A DNA stretch of 5,455 nt from Clostridiales bacterium (GTDB lineage Bacteria; Bacillota; Clostridia; Tissierellales; Sedimentibacteraceae), in contig DMJQ01000203.1 in assembly GCA_003457065.1 (NCBI GenBank), positions 42,185-47,639 of the forward strand, in the 5' to 3' direction. Below the pieces are notes generated by a model. The model was not told where the DNA came from. It saw only the letters and a list, made by a program, of their open reading frames with translations, and made no database searches. Positions 1 through 5,455 of the stretch are shown here, piece by piece. Within the stretch, counting starts at the first letter, position 1; every line of letters starts with the position of its first letter. The position numbers were made by a program, and so were the translations under genes.

Positions 1-948
1 ACTAACCACATCCGGCAAATCCTTCTCATATCTGAACCATACACTATTAACTTCCGCAGCAGGTTCTCCGGAAATAAATTCTTTATTAATATGTTCAACA
101 CATGGTTCAAGCCTGTGTTTTCTGCTGAAATCATCCAGCCATTTTCGCCCTTCTCTTACAGTTACAGGACAGCTGAGATTACTTGGCACCGCGGCATAAA
201 TACGCATAGGTACAGGCATTGCAAGAAACATTTTATTATTATCTTCACTTAATGCCTGCCCCACATCTCCGGGTTTGCCATCTGCTATTATCTTTCCTCC
301 GTCCATGACAACTGCTCTGTCGGCAAGAGGCAATGCCTCATCCAGCCTGTGCTCTGTAAGAATAACCGTAACACCAAGTTCTCTGTTAATCTTAGCCACC
401 GTTACGAGAAAATCCGATGCTGCAATGGGATCCAGCTGACTGGTGGGCTCGTCCAGTATCAATACCGACGGCTGCATTGCCATTATTGAAGCAAGATTTA
501 AAAGCTGCTTCTGTCCTCCGGAAAGTTCTGTAACATCCTTGTAGAACCAGTTCTGTATGCCAAAAAAAGAAGCCATCTCGGCAACCTTCAGCCGTATTGA
601 CGGAGTATCCATGCCGAGACTTTCAAGACCAAAGGCCAGTTCATGCCATACCTTGTCCGTAACGATCTGGTTTTCGGGACTTTGAAGAACAAATCCTATT
701 CCTGAGGACTGCTGCCGCTGGTCAAGCCTGTCAAGAGGAATGCCTTCAAACAGAATGCTTCCCTTTCTTTGCCCATGTGGAGTCAGCACAGATTTAAGAT
801 GCCTTAGAAAAGTCGTCTTGCCGCACCCGGAAGGTCCGCACAGTACAACAAACTGTCCTTTTTCAATATCTATGCTTATATCATCCAAAACAAGTCTCTC
901 CTGCTCAGGATATGAAAATGTCAGATTTTTAATTGAGTAGCTTTCCAT
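1..948 (-). CDS. ECF transporter ATPase, fused two-domain (A1-A2) type, N-terminal part
   Basis: An open frame of 316 codons with no stop, starting at ATG 948 and running off the window. It energises vitamin uptake at the cytoplasmic face together with the T protein. The first nucleotide-binding domain is complete: Walker A GPSGCGKT (38-45), Q-loop VLQSPENQ (Gln 89), signature LSGGQ (142-146), Walker B VLILDEP with catalytic Glu 167, and H-loop TEH (His 200). After a linker (about 235-296, with MFLAMPVPMRI and TVREGRKWLDDF), residues 298-316 (AEVNSVWFRYEKDLPDVVS) look like the first strand of a second ATPase domain. The whole protein is therefore probably a double ATPase of roughly 550-600 residues, as in YkoD-like ECF systems. 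AAGGAA (962-957) precedes the start by 8 nt, and the start overlaps the T-protein gene by 28 bp. The second domain's catalytic residues and any S component lie beyond the window. Confidence 0.93.
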   Translation of the reverse strand, partial: MESYSIKNLTFSYPEQERLVLDDISIDIEKGQFVVLCGPSGCGKTTFLRHLKSVLTPHGQRKGSILFEGIPLDRLDQRQQSSGIGFVLQSPENQIVTDKVWHELAFGLESLGMDTPSIRLKVAEMASFFGIQNWFYKDVTELSGGQKQLLNLASIMAMQPSVLILDEPTSQLDPIAASDFLVTVAKINRELGVTVILTEHRLDEALPLADRAVVMDGGKIIADGKPGDVGQALSEDNNKMFLAMPVPMRIYAAVPSNLSCPVTVREGRKWLDDFSRKHRLEPCVEHINKEFISGEPAAEVNSVWFRYEKDLPDVVS

Positions 949-1811
949 TGCTGTTCTTCCTTTCTGTCCGCAATGACAGGTATCATGCAAAGTATGCCAT
1001 AAGCGGCATACAAAGTAATTGTATATATCTCCGTCATTCTTCCCCTCATTGTAGGATAATATTTCCACTTTAAACCGTTAAGAATAATTCCAATAAGCAC
1101 ATACCCTCCCGCTGTCAGTATGGCTGTCAGTGCAATTTTATCTCTCCCGTCAAATCTATAAATAGAAAAAGCAGTCCTTCCCGGCAATCCATATCCTCTG
1201 CTTCTCATGCTGTCCGCTGTTTCTATGGCATTCTCAAGAGCCCATGTTATAACTATTGATAATATTGTTATTTCGTGTCGCAGTCTTGTAATTATTCCTC
1301 CGTTTGATACATCTCGTCCTATACACCTCTGAGCATCTGACACCACCTTAATCTGAGCCTTAAATTTCGGCACAAATCTTAGAGCCATGGACAATATGAG
1401 AGACATGGCAGGAATTATCCGCCCAAACAAATATACAAATTTATCCGATGCCATAATTTCATTATAGCAATTAAACCAACTCACCACCGCAGCCATCATA
1501 ACAGCTGCGGCAAATCCATACACTATTGACTCAAGTGTAAGAGGATTGCCCGTGTGCAGATATGTAAGTATTGTAGCCCCCTCATGATTAAAAGCCGGAT
1601 TTATAATTGCGGTAATAAATATCATTGGCAAAAGAAAGGCGAAGTTAAATAAAACAGCCTTCCTTCCTTTCAGCCATATAGAATAAACAAACGAACATAC
1701 CAGTGAAATAAAAAGACATACAGGATGCATCAAAAACATGGAAAAAGCAAACACAAAAAAGAAATACGCAAAATTTACCAAGGGGTGGTATCTTGAAAAC
1801 GCATCTTTCAT
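921..1811 (-). CDS. ECF transporter transmembrane T component, CbiQ/EcfT family
   Basis: 296 residues. The T component is the membrane scaffold of energy-coupling-factor vitamin transporters; it couples ATP hydrolysis to toppling of the substrate-binding S protein. Hydrophobic segments are visible at about 13-45, 52-72, 94-113, 127-145, 182-196, 225-245 and 262-280. The cytoplasmic coupling region contains MRSRGYG (202-208), the family's Ala/Ser-Arg-Gly signature that docks into the ATPases; a second, less typical element lies around AQRCIGRDV (160-168). The ATG at 1811 is one base after the DUF4430 stop, and its Shine-Dalgarno GGAGGAG (1824-1818) is inside the last codons of that gene. The 3' end overlaps the ATPase gene by 28 bp. 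A dedicated T gene beside its ATPase suggests a group I type, single-purpose transporter. Corrinoid as the substrate is inferred from the riboswitch and neighbours. Confidence 0.92.
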   Translation of the reverse strand: MKDAFSRYHPLVNFAYFFFVFAFSMFLMHPVCLFISLVCSFVYSIWLKGRKAVLFNFAFLLPMIFITAIINPAFNHEGATILTYLHTGNPLTLESIVYGFAAAVMMAAVVSWFNCYNEIMASDKFVYLFGRIIPAMSLILSMALRFVPKFKAQIKVVSDAQRCIGRDVSNGGIITRLRHEITILSIVITWALENAIETADSMRSRGYGLPGRTAFSIYRFDGRDKIALTAILTAGGYVLIGIILNGLKWKYYPTMRGRMTEIYTITLYAAYGILCMIPVIADRKEEQQWKATQLKI

Positions 1812-1812
1812 G

Positions 1813-2778
1813 TTACTCTCCTCCGGTTGAATAGAATCCGCCTACATCTGCCCCAAGGCTGCATGTATACACTAATTCAACAACATCTCCGTCTTTTAGT
1901 CCATAGCGAGAACAGCCGTAATTGGGAAACCAGTCATTAACCTTGTACATCCATCCTGACAACTCACCGCAGTCAAATTCGTACAGATTATTGATACCTT
2001 CAATATATGCTGAATTGTAAATCGGAGTATTTTTAAATTCCATGTGAATCTTAGACTTCTTCATTTCTCTTTGCAATACATTAAATACACTTTCGCCCTC
2101 ATAGAAAGTTACCTTTGTAGCAGGAAAAATTACTCCGTCTTCCGGAACAAGTTCTGTTTTCTCCGGATCAAGCCAATCCATATTATTCAATATTGTATCG
2201 CAGCGCACCGACAGAGTGCAGGTATACTCCACATCAGATATCTGAACATTCTGAGGCTCCACAGGCACAGGCTTTCCTTCCGGAACAGGATCCGTAAGAT
2301 ATTTATCCTTGCCTGTTTTTTCGTCAATAATCATACCCTGAGATTCGGAATAAGTCTTAGAACCCTTTTCAACCCCGGGAGAAGATCCTGCTCCTACCAG
2401 TTCCTTGGCAAGAGCAACTTTTTCATCAGCCGTAAGCTCGCCTTCCGCTAATCCGGGCTTTGGTACATTACTCTCTCCGGTCTCTTTCTCAGATTCGGTT
2501 TTTTTATCATTTACCTGTTCCTCAGGTATAACATCTTCTGATTTTTTATCATCTTCGGAATTATTTTTTTCGTCCTGCGCCTTGTCAGACTCACCTAAAT
2601 CCGCTTCTGCCTTTTTATCGGCATCATTTTCTTGTACGGCCTCCGAGACAGTGTCCTTGTCCTTTGAAGAAACATTCCATCCCTGAAGGCCCGGCGCACC
2701 GCCTCCGTACCAAAAGGCAGCGATAAGCAAAGCTATAATTGCGACCGCCGCAATTACCTTGTTCTTTGTGATTTTCAT
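1813..2778 (-). CDS. Membrane-tethered DUF4430 (transcobalamin-like C-terminal domain) protein; putative corrinoid-binding partner
   Basis: 321 residues. Residues 8-24 form one hydrophobic segment after MKITKNK, read as a signal anchor or uncleaved signal peptide; there is no lipobox cysteine. Residues 38-105 are a low-complexity Asp/Glu/Lys/Ser linker, followed by a moderately conserved stretch (115-180). The DUF4430 domain spans about 183-308, with CTLSVRCDTILNNMD, the YEGESVFNVLQRE block, YNSAYIEGINNLYEFDCGELSGW split over 254-276, WMYKVNDWFPNYGCSRY (276-292) and DGDVVELVYTCSLGADVG. Cysteines at 187, 193, 270, 289 and 306 could form extracytoplasmic disulphides. The domain is named for its likeness to the beta domain of transcobalamin and intrinsic factor. 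An AAGGAG site (2791-2786) sits 7 nt before the ATG. The TAA stop is one base from the start of the T-protein gene, so the two are translationally linked. I infer that it takes corrinoid from the barrel protein or closes over it; this is not shown by sequence alone. Confidence 0.85.
   Translation of the reverse strand: MKITKNKVIAAVAIIALLIAAFWYGGGAPGLQGWNVSSKDKDTVSEAVQENDADKKAEADLGESDKAQDEKNNSEDDKKSEDVIPEEQVNDKKTESEKETGESNVPKPGLAEGELTADEKVALAKELVGAGSSPGVEKGSKTYSESQGMIIDEKTGKDKYLTDPVPEGKPVPVEPQNVQISDVEYTCTLSVRCDTILNNMDWLDPEKTELVPEDGVIFPATKVTFYEGESVFNVLQREMKKSKIHMEFKNTPIYNSAYIEGINNLYEFDCGELSGWMYKVNDWFPNYGCSRYGLKDGDVVELVYTCSLGADVGGFYSTGGE
1818..1824 (-). promoter_or_regulatory. Ribosome binding site embedded in the end of the DUF4430 gene
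   Basis: GGAGGAG encodes the Gly-Gly-Glu end of the upstream protein and also serves as the Shine-Dalgarno of the T-protein gene (GGAGGAGAGTAACATG). The stop and next start are one base apart, so ribosomes ending the first gene can start the second directly. Confidence 0.75.
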
Positions 2779-2799
2779 TCAGTTACTCCTTGAATATTC

Positions 2800-4470
2800 T
2801 TACTTGATAAGATTAGCAGAACCCAGCATATTAAATAACATCTGTGCTATTTCCGCTCTTGTAATGTTGCTGTCAGGCTTAATTTCTATTTCCGATTGTT
2901 CCAGAATATTTTCATTATAGCAGAAAGCCAGTGACTCCATTGCCCATTCCGCCGTTTTAACATAATCGGTAAATTGTGCCAGCACATCCCTTACTGCTCC
3001 TGATTCCATTTCAGTATTCATTCCGCAAAGCTTTGCGGCGCGAGCCACCATTACGGCAGCCTGCTGTTTTGTTATGGTACCATCAGGATTAAATGTCTTA
3101 TCCGGATTACCGGTAACAATGCCGTAGTTAACTGCAGTGCCTATGTACGGAGCATGCCATGAGTCAGATGACACGTCTGTAAAGCTGTCATTGGACTTAG
3201 GCACAAGACCCAGCCCCTGAACCATAATTGTGGCAAATTCAGCCCTTGTCATTGTGGCTTCCGGTTCAAACAAGTTATCTTTTTTGCCGCTTATTATTCC
3301 TCTTGCCGCCAATGCTTCTATTGCAGGTTGATTTTTGTGGGCATTAACTCCTATAACATCATCAAAAGTTTTACCTGGAGCAATTATCTCCTTCAAAACA
3401 ACATCACTGTTTCTATTTGGCAGTCCGCTTCCTGTTTCAGGTCCGGCAGAAGAACCTTCGAATTTTATTGCATCACTCATTCTGTAAAGGCTGTTTTTTC
3501 CGTCCCTTAATCTCTGTGCGGCAACCATGCCGTAAAGTGCCTGCTCGGAGGCCATCTGATTTGAGCCTCCATTAAAAATATGTAAAAATCCGTTTCCCTT
3601 TGAGTAATATGTCATAAGATTGTCAAGCATTGTTTTTCCGCTTTTAACAAAACGTGCATCATCCATTGGTATACCAAGTTCTGCCAATGCTACAATCATC
3701 TGTACGCAGCTTTCAGAATTTTCTGTTCCCCAGCTGGAAAAACCGGCTTTAGAATTTTGTTTTTCGGACATGCAGGCAAGAGCTTCTTCCGTAGCCTTTT
3801 TCACATCTTCCCTGTCCTGATATTTTGCAAGAGCCTGCAATGCCATTCCGGTAATATCAGGATCCGATACCCCGTCACCTGAAGATGCCACCGCAGTTCC
3901 TCCGAATAACGACCAACCCCCGTCTTCCAACTGGCAATCAAGTATTCTCTGAACATACATCTCCCTTGTAGCCTGAGTTTCGGCCTCCGGATTCTGAGGC
4001 ATCGGATAATTTCCGGAATCAAGAGCAATAAGAGCCCATATTGGACCGTTCATGCCCTGCCATATGGTTTTGTCATAGTCCCCGAGAGCCGTGAGCAGAT
4101 TGTAACCTTCCACATCCCTTGGATCCTTTCCTATAGAAGACAGTGCAACTATGAGCCTTGAATACTCAGTATATTTTTTATCATGCAAATTACCTTTTAA
4201 AGATTTAACATAATCTTCAACAGCAGAATAATACTTCTTGTAATATTCATCAGGAATCTCACATCCTGACCTGGCAAGACCTATAACAGTCCATTCTCCT
4301 CCTATGGAGCCGGCCTTGGGATTGGATACGGTTTCATACATAAACTACGCCGTGTCCCTTATTGCAGCATCAAGAACTGTATCTTCCAAAGCATACGCAG
4401 GAACGATGCCGCTAATAATTATCATCACTGCAGCAATAAGAGCTGATGATATTCTTCTAATACTTTTCAT
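2800..4470 (-). CDS. Secreted alpha/alpha-barrel protein with three SLH domains, interrupted by an in-frame amber codon; putative corrinoid-binding protein
   Basis: Full reading frame of 556 codons counting the TAG at codon 42. Residues 1-27 form a Sec signal peptide (basic MKSIRR, hydrophobic core, cleavage after AYA). Residues about 30-330 carry repeated helical pairs of the terpene-cyclase/prenyltransferase barrel type: GGEWTVIGLARSG (57-69), WQGMNGPIWALIALDSG (137-153), QLEDGGW (180-186), DPDITGMALQAL (203-214) and MASEQALYGMVAAQRL. This is the fold of the large domain of intrinsic factor and transcobalamin; I see no cyclase DxDD motif. Three SLH domains follow (about 369-421, 430-482, 500-549) with wall-binding motifs TRAEF, TKQQA (degenerate) and TRAEI. 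First gene after the B12 riboswitch, 21 bp before the DUF4430 gene. The TAG at 4347-4345 splits the signal peptide from the barrel. An annotation starting at ATG 4341 gives 513 residues without a signal peptide, which makes little sense for an SLH protein. Corrinoid binding is inferred from context. Confidence 0.82.
4345..4347 (-). other. In-frame TAG codon inside the barrel gene
   Basis: Reading from ATG 4470, codons 40-44 are T-A-TAG-F-M. The frame on both sides is the same, and the helix around it (LEDTVLDAAIRDTA, stop, FMYETVSNPKAG) reads as one family-like segment. A single base change from CAG, AAG, GAG, TGG, TAC or TAT would make it. No other lesion is seen in the remaining 514 codons. 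Confidence 0.9.
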
Positions 4471-4485
4471 TACATTTCTCCTCCT
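4470..4485 (-). promoter_or_regulatory. Shine-Dalgarno site that fixes the start at 4470, with an ATG-TAA start-stop
   Basis: AGGAGG (4485-4480) lies 9 nt before the ATG at 4470-4468, which opens a good signal peptide. Between them is another ATG (4475-4473) only 4 nt from the AGGAGG and followed at once by TAA; that TAA overlaps the A of the real ATG (ATGTAATG). The site shows that translation of the barrel gene starts at 4470 and not at the later ATG at 4341, which has only a poor purine-rich stretch upstream. Confidence 0.85.
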
Positions 4486-4500
4486 GATTTAAAATTTTCA

Positions 4501-4536
4501 ATAAAAAACACCTGCATTTTCCTTCGTTAGCAGGTG
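4501..4536 (-). terminator. Riboswitch-controlled intrinsic terminator
   Basis: On the minus strand CACCTGC (4536-4530) pairs with GCAGGTG (4515-4509) around a 14-nt loop, followed by six T (4508-4503). It lies 31 nt before the first start codon, so premature termination would switch the whole operon off. An upstream GCAGG (4563-4559) can pair with the same CCTGC (4534-4530) and block the terminator, giving a visible antiterminator. This predicts transcriptional repression when cobalamin is bound. Confidence 0.85.
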
Positions 4537-4585
4537 ATATAAAATATCCAATCGTTATCCTGCATTGTTTTTCGACGGAAAACAA

Positions 4586-4726
4586 CACAAATTAAATATA
4601 GCACGTTCCTGACTAAGCTTCATCGCCTTCCAGCATCCCCGCTTACGCAGTGGCACAGTGGAGTTCGCTCGCAACACAGTAACCCGATTGTTCAGGATTC
4701 TCACCTGATTCCGTGTGATCTAAATA
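4586..4726 (-). ncRNA. Cobalamin (B12) riboswitch aptamer
   Basis: The minus strand carries the conserved landmarks of the cobalamin riboswitch in the right order: GGAATCAGGTGAGAATCC (4712-4695), GGGTTACTGTG (4685-4675), the GCCACTG block (4654-4648), GGAAGGC (4631-4625), and the B12-box end AGTCAGGA (4615-4608) before a GTGC closing strand. The outer P1 stem is AT-rich and weak, so the ends are approximate to about 10 nt. A 7-bp hairpin follows (4585-4565, TTGTTTT / AAAACAA, loop CCGTCGA), in the place where the P13 stem with its kissing loop is found in many members. The element sits between a strong promoter and a terminator. From family knowledge it binds adenosylcobalamin or a related corrinoid and represses the downstream operon; which corrinoid it prefers cannot be read here. 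Confidence 0.93.
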
Positions 4727-4750
4727 CAATCATATTAAAATATTTAGTAT

Positions 4751-4779
4751 ATTTTATCATTAAAATAATAATATGTCAA
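4751..4779 (-). promoter_or_regulatory. Sigma-A type promoter of the B12-riboswitch transporter operon
   Basis: On the minus strand TTGACA (4779-4774) is a perfect -35 box, followed by a 17-bp spacer and TAAAAT (4756-4751) as the -10 box. Transcription would start near 4745, just upstream of the riboswitch, giving a leader of about 275 nt before the start codon at 4470. An alternative -10, TATACT, overlaps downstream but gives a 22-bp spacer. Confidence 0.8.
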
Positions 4780-4799
4780 TTAATGACTGAACACTCTAA

Positions 4800-5045
4800 C
4801 TCTAAAAGCAAACTTATTTTCATTTTGAATAACAGCAATATTATCAAAATGAAATTTCTATATTTATTAAAATACTTATTTATTTTTTCTCTCTCACCGC
4901 TGCAAAATTATATAAAAGATCACTTATTTAATTGCATAATTGGCAGTTTTTTTATGTCTAAAAATATATTGATTGAGCCTCGGAAATTCCGATAATCCAT
5001 ATTTAATATGCATTATGAAATCATAAAACCAAACGTGATTTTTCC
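4800..5045. other. AT-rich intergenic gap without a gene
   Basis: I see no supported gene on either strand between the cobO terminator and the riboswitch promoter. The one plus-strand open frame (4783-4995) is low-complexity, rich in Ile, Leu, Phe, Lys and Asn, has no ribosome binding site that I can see, and resembles no family I know. The stretch holds an 11-bp inverted repeat (4818-4854), a short hairpin TCGGAA-A-TTCCGA (4980-4992) and a 9-bp direct repeat TGCATTATG (5009-5017 and 5061-5069). Confidence 0.6.
4818..4854. repeat. 11-bp perfect inverted repeat with 15-nt spacer
   Basis: TTTCATTTTGA (4818-4828) and TCAAAATGAAA (4844-4854) are exact reverse complements. The element lies about 40 bp upstream of the -35 box of the transporter operon. 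It could be an operator, an RNA hairpin or a chance AT-rich repeat; nothing in the sequence decides between these. Confidence 0.5.
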
Positions 5046-5077
5046 AAATAAAAAAGACTGTGCATTATGCATCAGCC
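5046..5077 (-). terminator. Intrinsic terminator after cobO
   Basis: On the minus strand GGCTG-A-TGCA, loop TAA, TGCA-CAGTC forms a 9-bp stem with one bulged A and one G-U pair, followed by six T and then ATTT. It lies about 40 bp past the cobO stop and would end that transcript before the transporter operon's promoter. Stem pairing was done by eye. Confidence 0.7.
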
Positions 5078-5090
5078 TCATTCCTGTGCC

Positions 5091-5106
5091 GTTATTTTAA
5101 AATAAC
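5091..5106. repeat. Perfect 16-bp AT-rich palindrome
   Basis: GTTATTTTAAAATAAC is fully self-complementary and sits 9 bp past the cobO stop. It has no loop and no U-tract, so it is a poor terminator by itself. It may be part of the 3' end structure, a protein site, or chance in AT-rich DNA. Confidence 0.4.
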
Positions 5107-5115
5107 ATGACTCAT

Positions 5116-5455
5116 TCAGAATTCTATACCTTTTCTTGCTTCAATGCCTTTAGTGTAGTAATGTTTGATTTCTTTCATTTCAGTTGCCAAATCAGCTATG
5201 TTCACGATCTCTTGCGGAGCATAACGGCCTGTTACCACAACCTCTACGTTATCCGCCCTGTTATTTATGGCTTTCACGGCTTCTTCAACCGTGAATAGCT
5301 TGAAATACAGCGCTATATTAAGTTCATCCAGCACCACGACATCATACTCTCCTGATTTAAGTACATTTTTAACTTTTTCAAGTCCTCTTCTTGCAGCAAG
5401 TATGTCTTCTTCTGTAGGAGCCTCATAGATAAAACATCTGCGCCCAAACTGCTCG
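5116..5455 (-). CDS. cobO: Corrinoid (cob(I)alamin) adenosyltransferase, CobO/BtuR family, C-terminal part
   Basis: The enzyme transfers the 5'-deoxyadenosyl group of ATP to Co(I) corrinoids in the cytoplasm, giving adenosylcobalamin or adenosylcobinamide. The 5' end lies outside the window; the visible 112 codons read in frame from EQFGRRCFIYEAP to the TGA at 5118-5116. The recognisable family blocks are VVVLDELNIAL (the Walker-B-like strand of this P-loop family), VVVTGRYAP, and the C-terminal ATEMKEIKHYYTKGIEARKG-IEF ending typical of CobO/BtuR. The N-terminal P-loop is not visible. An internal GTG at 5337 is not the start, because the reading frame and family similarity continue upstream of it. 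The gene ends about 340 bp before the riboswitch promoter and has its own terminator, so it is a separate transcription unit from the transporter operon. Functionally it fits: it would activate corrinoids that the downstream system imports. Confidence 0.93.
   Translation of the reverse strand, partial: EQFGRRCFIYEAPTEEDILAARRGLEKVKNVLKSGEYDVVVLDELNIALYFKLFTVEEAVKAINNRADNVEVVVTGRYAPQEIVNIADLATEMKEIKHYYTKGIEARKGIEF

Noticed and set aside
740..940. Plus-strand 66-codon open frame opposite the ATPase gene
   Set aside because: It is antisense to the Walker A region of an unmistakable ATPase; a shadow.
2044..2686. Two plus-strand open frames opposite the DUF4430 gene
   Set aside because: They lie antisense to a gene with clear family motifs, and their composition (Ser/Phe-rich opposite the acidic linker) is what a reverse-strand shadow gives.
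1813..2778. The DUF4430 protein as a lipoprotein
   Set aside because: There is no cysteine near the end of the hydrophobic segment, so no lipobox.
3801..4028. Minus-strand 75-codon open frame inside the barrel gene
   Set aside because: It is out of frame within the conserved barrel segment and has no recognisable content.
2800..4341. Reading the barrel gene as a complete 513-residue protein starting at ATG 4341
   Set aside because: The Shine-Dalgarno and signal peptide are upstream at 4485-4390 in the same frame, and an SLH protein without a signal peptide could not reach the wall. The ATG at 4341 is probably an internal Met.
2800..4470. The barrel protein as a functional terpene cyclase or squalene-hopene cyclase
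   Set aside because: It is secreted, wall-anchored, shorter in the barrel than those enzymes, and I see no DxDD catalytic motif; the repeats show the fold only.
4908..4960. Plus-strand terminator-like structure (CTGC and AATTAT pairing with ATAATT and GCAG, then seven T)
   Set aside because: The loop is about 24 nt, the stem is interrupted, and no plus-strand gene lies upstream to need it.
4783..4995. Plus-strand 70-codon open frame in the intergenic gap
   Set aside because: It is low-complexity AT-rich translation that overlaps the -35 box of the operon promoter at its start, has no ribosome binding site, and resembles no family I know.
1..5455. CRISPR arrays, insertion sequences, tRNA or rRNA genes
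   Set aside because: I saw no regularly spaced repeats, no transposase-like frames with terminal repeats, and no tRNA or rRNA sequence patterns.

Overview
The window reads as a piece of an anaerobic Bacillota (clostridial-type) chromosome. AT-rich intergenic DNA, strong AGGAGG-type ribosome binding sites, SLH wall-anchor domains, an ECF-type vitamin transporter and a cobalamin riboswitch all point that way, but I cannot name a genus. All recognised genes lie on the minus strand, so transcription runs from high to low coordinates.

Layout in transcription order: (1) the 3' part of a corrinoid adenosyltransferase gene (cobO/btuR type, 5455-5116), followed by its own hairpin-plus-U-tract terminator (5077-5046). 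(2) A gene-free AT-rich gap (about 5045-4800) with an 11-bp inverted repeat. (3) A near-consensus sigma-A promoter (TTGACA, 17 bp, TAAAAT; 4779-4751). (4) A cobalamin riboswitch (about 4726-4586) with a downstream intrinsic terminator (4536-4501) and a visible competing pairing. (5) A four-gene operon: a secreted alpha/alpha-barrel protein with three SLH domains (4470-2800), a membrane-tethered DUF4430 (transcobalamin-like C-terminal domain) protein (2778-1813), an ECF/CbiQ-type transmembrane T protein (1811-921) and a two-domain ECF ATPase that runs off the window (948-1).

The interpretation I favour is a B12-repressed corrinoid capture and import system. Animal intrinsic factor and transcobalamin combine an alpha6/alpha6 barrel with a small beta domain and hold cobalamin between them. 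Here a barrel protein and a DUF4430 beta-domain protein are encoded next to each other as separate polypeptides, one fixed to the cell wall and the other to the membrane, followed by the engine of an ECF transporter, all behind a cobalamin riboswitch. CobO, encoded just upstream, would adenosylate the imported corrinoid. The substrate-binding S component is not in the window.

The main oddity is that the barrel gene has a clear start, Shine-Dalgarno and signal peptide at 4470, but codon 42 is an in-frame TAG (4347-4345). The remaining 514 codons are otherwise intact. This is either a very recent nonsense mutation, a sequence error, or amber readthrough. An annotation that starts at the next ATG (4341) would hide the signal peptide.
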